DNA of 31,140 nucleotides from JAQBDA01 sp041301185. GTDB taxonomy: Bacteria; Chloroflexota; Anaerolineae; Anaerolineales; UBA4823. Made by a program: the position numbers and the translations under genes. Below the pieces are notes generated by a model. That model ran no database searches and was not told where the DNA came from. It was given only the letters and a program-made list of their open reading frames with translations. Positions 8,000 to 14,542 of this stretch are shown in pieces (position 1 is the stretch's first letter; each line of letters begins with the position of its first letter). Location of the stretch: the NCBI GenBank assembly GCA_041301185.1, contig JBFYSV010000283.1, positions 1-31,140 on the forward strand. The letters are read 5' to 3'.

Positions 8000-8028
8000 A
8001 TTATCTATCATTATTAACTCGCTGGCAA
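8000..8028 (-). promoter_or_regulatory. folD: Probable folD promoter
   Basis: Minus strand: -35 TTGCCA (8028-8023), 17-base spacer, -10 GATAAT (8005-8000). The predicted start near 7993 gives a leader of about 140 bases. Confidence 0.55.
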
Positions 8029-8033
8029 TGGAC

Positions 8034-8057
8034 ATTTGTCACAATCAATTGACAAAT
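8034..8057. repeat. Inverted repeat with 8-bp arms upstream of the folD promoter
   Basis: ATTTGTCA (8034-8041) and TGACAAAT (8050-8057) are exact inverted arms around CAATCAAT. The arms contain the same TTTGTC / GACAAA half-sites as the purine-operon operators, but spread about one helical turn apart. The site sits just upstream of the folD -35 box. Confidence 0.6.
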
Positions 8058-8154
8058 ATCTCCCGAATTCATCCATCATACGCAACTCTCAGGCAACTTA
8101 TAATTGATCCAGGTGTTGATGAACGATCGCAATGACTCCTCTCTTACTTATAGA

Positions 8155-8237
8155 ACTTACGCAGTTGGTGGGAGGATGGGGGTGTTAGGGCTGGCGATGC
8201 CAGCCTTAACACCCCGATTTTCTCCGGAACTGCGTCA
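8155..8237. repeat. MITE-like palindromic element
   Basis: Outer arms ACGCAGTT (8159-8166) and AACTGCGT (8228-8235) enclose a strong hairpin: 8181-8195 pairs with 8199-8213 over 15 bp with one G-T pair and a GAT loop. The left end ACTTACGCAGTTGGTGGG recurs in reverse orientation, with one mismatch, at 19896-19913. No coding capacity. It resembles a small non-autonomous element or the ends of a decayed insertion sequence; no target-site duplication is obvious to me. Confidence 0.65.
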
Positions 8238-8265
8238 CTACTAACTATTTCAGAAATGCCGCTAG

Positions 8266-8287
8266 AGAGATCATCTCTTGGTAAAAT
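8266..8287 (+). promoter_or_regulatory. Possible operator and extended -10 promoter of the acylation cluster
   Basis: The palindrome AGAGATCATCTCT (8266-8278, 6-bp arms, one central base) lies directly against TTGGTAAAAT, which reads as an extended -10 (TGnTAAAAT, 8279-8287). No good -35 is visible. It lies about 35 bases before the first gene. Confidence 0.4.
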
Positions 8288-8323
8288 TACCCCCGCGACG
8301 AGAAAGGTCTCCAAAGGAGCATG

Positions 8324-8713
8324 ATGAGAATCCAAATCCAATTCTTTTTTACTCTCACCCTTATCGGGGTTTTCGTTATATCCGCTTGCAGCCAGCAAAG
8401 AGACGCGGCAGGCTCCGTCCTTGCTTACCTGGAAGCGTTGGCTTCAAGAGAGGCGGATACGATGGTCTCTCTTTCCTGTGCTGACTGGGAGGCGCAAGCC
8501 CGGACGGATTTAGAGGCTTTTTCCGCAGTGACAATCGCCCTCGAAGATGCCAGCTGCGCGGTAAGCGGCGAAGAGGGTGGGAACACTCTCGTTTCCTGCA
8601 CCGGGAAAATCATTGCAAACTACGGGAATGAAATATTGGAGATCGATCTTTCCGAGCGTACCTATCTGGCGGTATTCGAGGCAGGTGAGTGGCGCATGTG
8701 CGGTTACCGTTAG
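8324..8713 (+). CDS. Small lipoprotein with NTF2-like look
   Basis: About 129 residues. An N-terminal signal with a hydrophobic stretch ends in the lipobox VISAC, so the mature protein should be lipid-anchored outside the cytoplasmic membrane. The mature part begins with VLAYLEALASREADTMVSLSCADW and ends with ERTYLAVFEAGEWRMCGYR, a helix followed by strands that recalls NTF2-like/DUF4878-type lipoproteins; this is a resemblance, not a firm assignment. It contains several cysteines that could form disulfides. Start: ATGs at 8321 and 8324 follow AAAGGAG; 8324 gives the better, still short, spacing. It ends only 15 bases before the microprotein, so it is probably the first gene of the acyl-transfer operon. 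Function unknown. Confidence 0.8.
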   Translation: MRIQIQFFFTLTLIGVFVISACSQQRDAAGSVLAYLEALASREADTMVSLSCADWEAQARTDLEAFSAVTIALEDASCAVSGEEGGNTLVSCTGKIIANYGNEILEIDLSERTYLAVFEAGEWRMCGYR

Positions 8714-8728
8714 ACTGGATCGTACCCT

Positions 8729-8848
8729 ATGCTTCGCCGCCTGTTATCCCCAGAAAATATCGCTGCCTTACTGGTGTGCATCATCCTGATCCTCATCACC
8801 ATCCTGACTGCCGATCAGGCGCCACAGTGGATTTACCAGGGATTTTAA
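8729..8848 (+). CDS. 39-residue membrane microprotein, DltX-like acyl-shuttle candidate
   Basis: Short frame: ATG at 8729, TAA at 8846-8848. The sequence starts MLRRLLSPEN (positive, so N-terminus inside), continues with one strongly hydrophobic helix at about 11-27 (IAALLVCIILILITILT), then a short tail ending in the hexapeptide WIYQGF with Tyr36. Length, topology and position immediately before an MBOAT gene match DltX, the microprotein of the Dlt pathway, whose extracellular C-terminal hexapeptide carries the acyl group on a tyrosine between the MBOAT protein and the serine transferase. It is 15 bases after the lipoprotein and 7 before the MBOAT start, with no strong ribosome site, so it is probably translated by coupling. 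Seen: sequence, topology and context. Inferred: shuttle role. It is easily missed because of its size. Confidence 0.8.
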   Translation: MLRRLLSPENIAALLVCIILILITILTADQAPQWIYQGF

Positions 8849-8855
8849 AGCAAAA

Positions 8856-10280
8856 ATGACCCTGATCCAGATCCTGGTCTTCGCGCTTCTCTCGGGGGTG
8901 GTCGGTTGGCTGGTGCCAGTCCGCCTTAAAACCACCTTGCTGCTGGTTGGCTCTGTCATCGCCATCTACTGGCTGCAACCTTCCTCTTCCATCCGAAACC
9001 TTGATTTTTGGCTGCCCACGGCCTCCTTCGCCCTGACCATTTCCACCTGGGCGATTACCCAGCCCCGGCAAAGTCCTGACCGCCGCTACAATCTGGCAAT
9101 CATTGGAGCAACACTAGGTATGATCTTAGCGATTGCTCTCACTCGCTATATTGACCCGATTTGTTGCCTGACAGCCACTCGCCCACCTCAGCTTCCCCTG
9201 GTTATCCTGGCAATCGGCTTCATTGCAAGTGTATCACTTGCTCTTTACCTGCTCAAACCGTCAAACCGCCTGCTAGCCTGGGGAAACATCATCGTGATTA
9301 TTGGCGTTTTCATTATCCTCAAATACGAACCCCTTAGCACCACCGCCAGCGCCGGCTTACGAAATCTCAACCAGCAAGATCCCACACTTGCCAATGCGAC
9401 GGATATCGCCTGGCTCGGATTCTCTTACCTGGCATTTCGCCTGATCCACACCTTACGAGATTTCCAGACAGGCAGGCTCCCGAACTATCGCCTGGATGAA
9501 TACCTTACATACGTGCTGTTCTACCCTGCCCTGACGGCTGGACCCATCGACCGCTCTCAACGATTTATCCAGAAAGATCTGCCCGCTGCTACGGCGCCTT
9601 CCGATCGCATCCAGGGGGTCGAGCGCATCCTGATCGGTGTGTTTAAGAAATTTGCCATCGCAGATAGCCTGGCATTGATCTCTCTTAATCAAGCCCACCT
9701 GGGACAGGTGAACTCAACAGTCTGGCTCTGGGTATTGCTATACGCATTTTCCCTGAGGATTTATTTCGATTTCTCCGGCTATACCGATATCGCCATTGGT
9801 ATCGGCATGTTTGCTGGGATTCACCTCCCAGAAAACTTTTCGAATCCTTACCTGAAAACGAATATCACTGCATTTTGGAATAGCTGGCATATCACGCTTG
9901 CCCAGTGGTTCCGTTCGTACGTATTCAACCCGCTGACTCGCAGCCTGCGCCTCAGTCCCAGACATCTCCCGGCATGGTCGATCATCTTGGTGGCACAAAG
10001 CCTCACCATGTTATTGATCGGGTTGTGGCACGGGATCACCTGGAGCTTTGCCATTTGGGGGTTATGGCATGCACTGGGTTTGTTTATCCATAATCGCTGG
10101 TCCGAATGGTCGCGCCCGCGCCTTTCAGGCGCAGGCAGCTGGAGCATTGGTGCCCGGGCTGCCCTGGCGCTGGGAGGCTGGGTGATAACCTTCAATTACG
10201 TCGTCCTCGGATGGGTATGGTTCGCTCTCCCGCAGCCTGCCCAGGCAATCGAGGCATTTCGAATGCTGTTCGGTGGGTAA
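8856..10280 (+). CDS. MBOAT-family O-acyltransferase (DltB-like)
   Basis: 474-residue polytopic membrane protein. MBOAT signatures: LFYPALTAGPIDR (about 221-233), RIYFDFSGYTDIAIG (301-315), LPENFSNPY (324-332), FWNSWHITLAQWFRSYVFNPL (340-360) and GLWHGITWSFAIWGLWH (389-405), with His392 the expected catalytic histidine and His345 also conserved. By analogy with DltB it would take an acyl group from the carrier protein on the cytoplasmic side and pass it across the membrane. The first 130 residues are extra hydrophobic helices. The C-terminus ends FRMLFGG and carries no tyrosine hexapeptide, consistent with the shuttle motif residing on the separate microprotein just upstream. The stop overlaps the next gene's start by 8 bases. 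AlgI-type polysaccharide acetyltransferases are the nearest alternative, but they use no dedicated ACP and ligase. Confidence 0.93.
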   Translation: MTLIQILVFALLSGVVGWLVPVRLKTTLLLVGSVIAIYWLQPSSSIRNLDFWLPTASFALTISTWAITQPRQSPDRRYNLAIIGATLGMILAIALTRYIDPICCLTATRPPQLPLVILAIGFIASVSLALYLLKPSNRLLAWGNIIVIIGVFIILKYEPLSTTASAGLRNLNQQDPTLANATDIAWLGFSYLAFRLIHTLRDFQTGRLPNYRLDEYLTYVLFYPALTAGPIDRSQRFIQKDLPAATAPSDRIQGVERILIGVFKKFAIADSLALISLNQAHLGQVNSTVWLWVLLYAFSLRIYFDFSGYTDIAIGIGMFAGIHLPENFSNPYLKTNITAFWNSWHITLAQWFRSYVFNPLTRSLRLSPRHLPAWSIILVAQSLTMLLIGLWHGITWSFAIWGLWHALGLFIHNRWSEWSRPRLSGAGSWSIGARAALALGGWVITFNYVVLGWVWFALPQPAQAIEAFRMLFGG

Positions 10281-11442
10281 GTTGACAAATTCGCCTGGTT
10301 CATCGCACAACAACAGCCATTCAAGTTATTTCTCTCTTACCGTGCGGATACTGGCTAAGGGATTAATTCTGTTCGTTATCGCGAATATACTGTTCGCATT
10401 TGTGTACCCTTTGCCCTTTTTTGAAAAGCTGTCTTTATACAATCACCTCTTCCCCGGACGTGCCAGGCTGCCGTACGGCGATGATCCGTCCCGATCCTTT
10501 AACCTGAGCCTATACGACCTGGAGGCGATGTTTGCCTCTCACCGGATCGATGGAGCGGAAAAGCCCGTGGATGAGTATCGCCTGGTATTGATCGGAGATT
10601 CACAGACCTGGGGGTATCTGCTCGAGCCAGATCAAACCCTCTCAGCCATCTTAAACCAAGCCAACCTCCAGCTACCAGATGGCAATAAAGTGAAGGCATA
10701 TAATCTTGCTTACCCGGTGATGTCTTTGACCAAGGACCTGCTCCTCCTTTCCAAAGCCCTGGAATACGAGCCCGATATGATCGTCTGGTTGGTTACGCTG
10801 GAGTCTTTTCCTTACGATAAACAGCTTTTCCCGCCACTGCTTCAACACAATCCACAAACTGTGCGCCAGCTCATCCAAAATCTCAAGCTTAAGCTCGATC
10901 CGCAAGATCAACAATTGATTGATAAACCTTTCTTGGGTCGGACGATCTTTGGCTCCCGGCGTGATCTGGCAAACTGGGTTCGTTTGCAAATCCTGGGTGT
11001 CTTGTGGGCTGCCACTGGGATAGACCAGGATATCCCCGAAAATTTCATCGCCCGAATGGAGGATCTTCCTGCGGATGACAGCTTCCATGAGTTAACTTCA
11101 CCCCTGGATGAAAACACCCTGGCTTTTGATATCCTGCAATCTGGCGTCGAATTGGCGGGTGATATCCCTGTCCTGATCCTCAACGAACCCATGTTTATCA
11201 GCCAGGGACTGAATAGCGATATCCGCTATAACTTTTATTATCCCCGTTGGGCATACGACGAATACCGCCGCCTGCTGGCAAGACGCGCTGAAGTGAGTGG
11301 CTGGCATTTCCTGGATTTGTGGGATGCGATCCCTCCAACAGAATTCACCAACACAGCCGTTCATCTAACCCCGCATGGAGTGAATGTGCTGGCAGATCGT
11401 CTCCGCACTGCAATCATGGAGCTCGCCGGCAGCCAACCATAA
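10273..11442 (+). CDS. Membrane-anchored SGNH/GDSL-like acyltransferase (DltD-like partner)
   Basis: 389 residues: a polar start, one membrane helix at about 25-46 (ILAKGLILFVIANILFAFVY), then a large extracytoplasmic domain. YRLVLIGDSQTWG gives the SGNH block I with Ser110. A later block reads NTAVHLTPHG with His364; the aspartate usual in DxxH is replaced by threonine (T361). NLAYPVMSL and IVWLVTLESF fill the places of the middle blocks. A single N-terminal anchor with an outside serine domain, directly after an MBOAT gene, matches DltD and the AlgJ/AlgX-like partners that receive the acyl group and hand it to the polymer. It overlaps the MBOAT gene by 8 bases, so the two are translationally coupled. 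Acceptor unknown. Confidence 0.82.
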   Translation: MGKLTNSPGSSHNNSHSSYFSLTVRILAKGLILFVIANILFAFVYPLPFFEKLSLYNHLFPGRARLPYGDDPSRSFNLSLYDLEAMFASHRIDGAEKPVDEYRLVLIGDSQTWGYLLEPDQTLSAILNQANLQLPDGNKVKAYNLAYPVMSLTKDLLLLSKALEYEPDMIVWLVTLESFPYDKQLFPPLLQHNPQTVRQLIQNLKLKLDPQDQQLIDKPFLGRTIFGSRRDLANWVRLQILGVLWAATGIDQDIPENFIARMEDLPADDSFHELTSPLDENTLAFDILQSGVELAGDIPVLILNEPMFISQGLNSDIRYNFYYPRWAYDEYRRLLARRAEVSGWHFLDLWDAIPPTEFTNTAVHLTPHGVNVLADRLRTAIMELAGSQP

Positions 11443-11447
11443 TCAGA

Positions 11448-11453
11448 TATAAT
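11448..11453 (+). promoter_or_regulatory. TATAAT box inside the acylation cluster
   Basis: Exact TATAAT ten bases before the ATG of the SGNH lipoprotein gene. No clear -35. It may give an internal transcript with almost no leader; no ribosome site is visible before that ATG. Confidence 0.4.
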
Positions 11454-11463
11454 TCGGATAATT

Positions 11464-12486
11464 ATGCGAGGTAAACTAATCTTAATTGCCCTGTTCGCCG
11501 TTGGGCTGCTGACGGGTTGCAACGGAGCAGTCCTGGCAGAACAAGGGATGGCAGAGATAACTTCCACTGTGACAGCTGTTCCAACCCTGCTCACTGAGAT
11601 CTCGCCTACTGCAAGTATCGCCATCTCTCCAACGTCTTTAACAACCGAAGCCGTGCCTGCCGAGAACAGCACACCACAAGGCGATTTACTCCCCACGCCC
11701 TCTCCATTGATCCCCACCCCAACCCTTGCACCGGATGATTGGAAAAGCTTCCCGGTGATCCCAATAGTCAGCGAGCGGGTGAAGGAGATTTATCGGCAGG
11801 GGATCCTGTTGGGGAATAACCCCCAAGCATTCTCCAAAGTCGGCGACTGTGGCAGCACCCCGGCCTGGTTCCTGGGCGATTTTGACCGTGGCCCAAAATA
11901 TTACCGCCTGGGAGAGCATACCGAATTGGAGGGAGTTATCCAGGAATTTCAAGGCTCGTTCGACCGTACTAGCCTGGCGGCAAAATCCGGGTTTAATGCT
12001 TCTTCGATCTTTACACCTTTGTGGGCCGATCCTCAATCCTGCCAGGCCAATGAAACCCCGTTGGCATGCGAATACCGCACCAACCGCCCGGTGATCGCCC
12101 TGGTGATGCTCGGTTCTAATGACGTCTGGCACCTGGACACCTTCGAGCCGCGGATGCGGGAGCTGATCGAGTATTCGATTGAGAATGGGGTGATCCCGGT
12201 ACTCTCCACCAAGGCTGACAATCTCGAAAAAGACGAGAGTATCAATCAAACGATCACCCAGCTGGCAGTCGAGTATCAGGTTCCGTTGATCAACTACTGG
12301 CAGGCAGTCCAGGGGCTACCCGACCAGGGTTTGCAAGAGGATGCCGTACACATCACCTGGGCTCCGAACCGCTTCGACGACCCCCAGGCGATGAAAGCCG
12401 GCTGGCCGGTTAGAAACCTGGTTTCCCTACAAGCCTTGGACGCTGTCTGGCGAGTTATCAGCGATCAAACGAGTCCCCAGCCCTGA
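11464..12486 (+). CDS. Secreted SGNH-hydrolase-like lipoprotein
   Basis: 340 residues. Signal peptide with lipobox LLTGC (Cys19), then a low-complexity Ser/Thr/Pro/Ala linker to about residue 90 that would hold the domain away from the membrane. The folded part shows KVGDCGSTPAWFLGDFD (125-141) in place of the classical GDS block, GSND at 217-220 (block III) and EDAVHITW with Asp293/His296 (block V). This is the layout of SGNH lipoproteins common in Chloroflexota. Ser131, if that is the nucleophile, comes later in the block than usual. It lies between the DltD-like gene and the acyl carrier protein, so it may be a second acyltransferase, an esterase that removes the modification, or a surface receptor. 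A TATAAT box just upstream suggests it can also be transcribed separately. Confidence 0.75.
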   Translation: MRGKLILIALFAVGLLTGCNGAVLAEQGMAEITSTVTAVPTLLTEISPTASIAISPTSLTTEAVPAENSTPQGDLLPTPSPLIPTPTLAPDDWKSFPVIPIVSERVKEIYRQGILLGNNPQAFSKVGDCGSTPAWFLGDFDRGPKYYRLGEHTELEGVIQEFQGSFDRTSLAAKSGFNASSIFTPLWADPQSCQANETPLACEYRTNRPVIALVMLGSNDVWHLDTFEPRMRELIEYSIENGVIPVLSTKADNLEKDESINQTITQLAVEYQVPLINYWQAVQGLPDQGLQEDAVHITWAPNRFDDPQAMKAGWPVRNLVSLQALDAVWRVISDQTSPQP

Positions 12487-12520
12487 CTGTCTTGGGCTGA
12501 TTGAATAGATTGGCAATATC

Positions 12521-12766
12521 ATGCAACAGGAAATCATCCAGACTCTTATTACGTATATCACTACCCAGATCCTGAAACAGCCCGGGCGCCAGATTGCTCC
12601 TGCTGAAGCGCTGATCTCAAGCGGGCTGATCGATTCGTTCAGCCTGGTAGATCTGGCTTTGTTCATCGAAGATAACTTCGGTGCCCATATCGACGATACC
12701 GAGCTGAACGCCGATACATTCGACACCCTGGAGCAGCTGGCTGCGCTGATCCAGGGGCGGCAGTAA
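12521..12766 (+). CDS. Acyl carrier protein (DltC-like)
   Basis: 81 residues with the four-helix carrier-protein pattern. The phosphopantetheine site is LISSGLIDSFSLVDLALFIED, with Ser39 in the DSFSL motif, followed by an acidic helix typical for partner recognition. The wording LIDSFSL is closer to stand-alone carriers of the DltC or amino-acid carrier type than to fatty-acid-synthesis AcpP (usually DSLD). It ends 7 bases before the ligase gene. Inferred role: carries the acyl group from the ligase to the MBOAT protein on the cytoplasmic face. Activation needs a phosphopantetheinyl transferase, not in this window. Confidence 0.92.
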   Translation: MQQEIIQTLITYITTQILKQPGRQIAPAEALISSGLIDSFSLVDLALFIEDNFGAHIDDTELNADTFDTLEQLAALIQGRQ

Positions 12767-12773
12767 TCACCGG

Positions 12774-14498
12774 ATGCAGGTTTCAGCCCCAAACTCCCCG
12801 CCAGCTTTCTCCCCACAGGAGACGGTTTCCCGCGTCCTGCTGCGCGCTTACCAGGAAGCTCCTGACACAGTGAGCGTCTATCTTTTGGATAGCCGCCAGC
12901 ACGACTCTCCCATTACCTACCGGAACCTATTTGAGAGGTCTCTCGCATTTGCTCTTCGATTAGAACAGGCAGGGATACAACCCGGTGCGGTAGTCATCCT
13001 CATCTTGCCGCATAGCGCCGACCTGATCTGCGCGTTTTTCGGAGCGATCCTGGCTGGCGCAATACCCTCTATTATGCCTTTCCTCACCGAAAAGCTATCG
13101 CCAGATCAATACCGGTCATCCTTATCTGCCCTTTTTGAGATTACCCGCCCGGCTGTCACCATCACGTACCCTGAATTCCTGGAGGAAGTCCTCCGGGCAA
13201 GAGGCGAGCAACGGCTGCCCAAGGAGATCATCGTTGCAGAGAATATACCCACACCTCTAGATAACGATTTTCAGCGCCTGCCCGGTTTGCTTGCCGATCC
13301 TGATCATATTGTGCTCCTGCAACATTCGTCCGGGACAACCGGGCTGCAGAAAGGGGTCGCCCTTTCCCACCGCTCGGTTTTCAACCAGTTGAACAGCTAC
13401 AGCCGCGCAATCCGCATCACCTCAGAGGATGTCATTGTTAGCTGGCTGCCGCTTTACCATGATATGGGTCTGATCGCCGGTTTCTTGATGCCTATCTTGA
13501 TGCGAATCCCCCTGGTATTAATGTCTCCATTCGATTGGGTACGGGCGCCTGCCAGGCTTTTGCGCGCAATATCGGACCATCGCGGTACGCTGTGCTGGCT
13601 ACCGAACTTTGCCTACAACTTCTGCGCCCAGAAGATTCGTGACCGAGATCTGGAGGGCGTTGACCTATCTTCCTGGCGAGCCGTCATTAATTGCTCTGAA
13701 CCCATGCATTGGAGCAGCCACCAGATGTTCCTGGAACGCTTCTCTCCGTACGGCCTGCGACCCCAGGCATTGGCGACCAGCTATGCAATGGCAGAAAATG
13801 TCTTTGCAGTGACTCAGGGAGGTATCACCTCACCGGTAGTGGTTGAAAATATCCACCAGCGTGCTTTGTTTGATAACCAGCGGGCCGAGCTTAGCAATGA
13901 TGCCGATCTCTCGATAGAAATGGTATCCGCAGGCCAACCCATCGCCAATACCAGCCTGAGGGTTATTGATAGTAATGGGAAATTATTACCCGACCGCCAG
14001 ATCGGCGAGATCGCAATCCGTTCCGATTGCCTGCTGACCGGTTACTATAATCGCCCAGACCTGACCGAAAAAGCGTTCATAGACGGTTGGTATCAAACCG
14101 GCGACCTGGGATACCTCGCCAACGGCGAGCTATTTGTCACCGGGCGGAAAAAGGATTTAATCATCGTTGGCGGAAAAAATATCTATCCGCAAGACCTGGA
14201 GCGTTTAGCCAGCGATGTGGAAGGTGTGCATCCCGGACGAGTGGTTGCGTTCGGTGTTTTCAACGAGGCGGCAGGCACCGAAGAGGTTGTGATTGTGGCA
14301 GAGGTTGATGACCTGCAACCAGGTATCCGCCAGTTAACTGCCGACAAGCTCCGCCAGCATATAACCCGCAACTCGGATATCGCCCTGCGCTATGCGCACA
14401 TCGTTGAACATGGCTGGTTGTTGAAAACCAGCAGCGGAAAAATCGCCCGCGCCGCGAACCGGGATAAATTCATTGCGGAAATAAAACCTACGGCTTAA
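12774..14498 (+). CDS. Acyl-AMP ligase, FAAL-like, acting on the adjacent ACP
   Basis: 574-residue adenylate-forming enzyme. The phosphate loop HSSGTTGLQKG starts at 184. The FAAL-like WLPLYHDMGLIAGFLMPI follows at about 224-241, then CSEPMHWSS and YAMAENVFAVTQ. The C-terminal part has GWYQTGDLGYL, GRKKDLIIVGGKNIYPQDLE and the catalytic lysine in KTSSGKIAR. The YHDMGL and YPQD stretches are typical of fatty-acyl-AMP ligases, which load ACPs rather than CoA, and unlike the D-alanine ligase DltA. It closes the cluster and starts 7 bases after the ACP gene. Inferred role: activates a carboxylic acid as AMP ester and loads the ACP; the acid (short, fatty or amino acid) cannot be read from the sequence by eye. 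Confidence 0.9.
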   Translation: MQVSAPNSPPAFSPQETVSRVLLRAYQEAPDTVSVYLLDSRQHDSPITYRNLFERSLAFALRLEQAGIQPGAVVILILPHSADLICAFFGAILAGAIPSIMPFLTEKLSPDQYRSSLSALFEITRPAVTITYPEFLEEVLRARGEQRLPKEIIVAENIPTPLDNDFQRLPGLLADPDHIVLLQHSSGTTGLQKGVALSHRSVFNQLNSYSRAIRITSEDVIVSWLPLYHDMGLIAGFLMPILMRIPLVLMSPFDWVRAPARLLRAISDHRGTLCWLPNFAYNFCAQKIRDRDLEGVDLSSWRAVINCSEPMHWSSHQMFLERFSPYGLRPQALATSYAMAENVFAVTQGGITSPVVVENIHQRALFDNQRAELSNDADLSIEMVSAGQPIANTSLRVIDSNGKLLPDRQIGEIAIRSDCLLTGYYNRPDLTEKAFIDGWYQTGDLGYLANGELFVTGRKKDLIIVGGKNIYPQDLERLASDVEGVHPGRVVAFGVFNEAAGTEEVVIVAEVDDLQPGIRQLTADKLRQHITRNSDIALRYAHIVEHGWLLKTSSGKIARAANRDKFIAEIKPTA

Positions 14499-14542
14499 GA
14501 CTGCTCTCTGCCCGGCAGTACTTCTCCGAACCCCCGTCGGAT

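Larger units (their letters stand above)
7853..8323. other. Non-coding stretch of about 470 bases
   Basis: I find no convincing gene here. It contains the folD leader and promoter, an inverted repeat at 8034-8057, an isolated TATAAT on the plus strand (8099-8104) without a clear -35, a MITE-like hairpin (8155-8237), and a palindrome plus -10 box before the lipoprotein gene. An open frame on the minus strand across 8144-8398 overlaps the repeat and the lipoprotein gene and has no recognisable protein features. Confidence 0.7.

Noticed and set aside
8144..8398. Minus-strand 84-codon frame upstream of the lipoprotein gene
   Set aside because: It runs through the MITE-like hairpin and the lipoprotein start and has no ribosome site or recognisable features.
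12774..14498. Calling the ligase dltA and the cluster a D-alanylation operon
   Set aside because: The ligase motifs are FAAL-like and teichoic acids are not expected in this phylum; only the pathway logic is shared.
14499..14542. Terminator between the ligase and the glycosyltransferase
   Set aside because: Two weak 5-bp stems (ACTGC/GCAGT and TCCGA/TCGGA) without T-runs; not enough to call.
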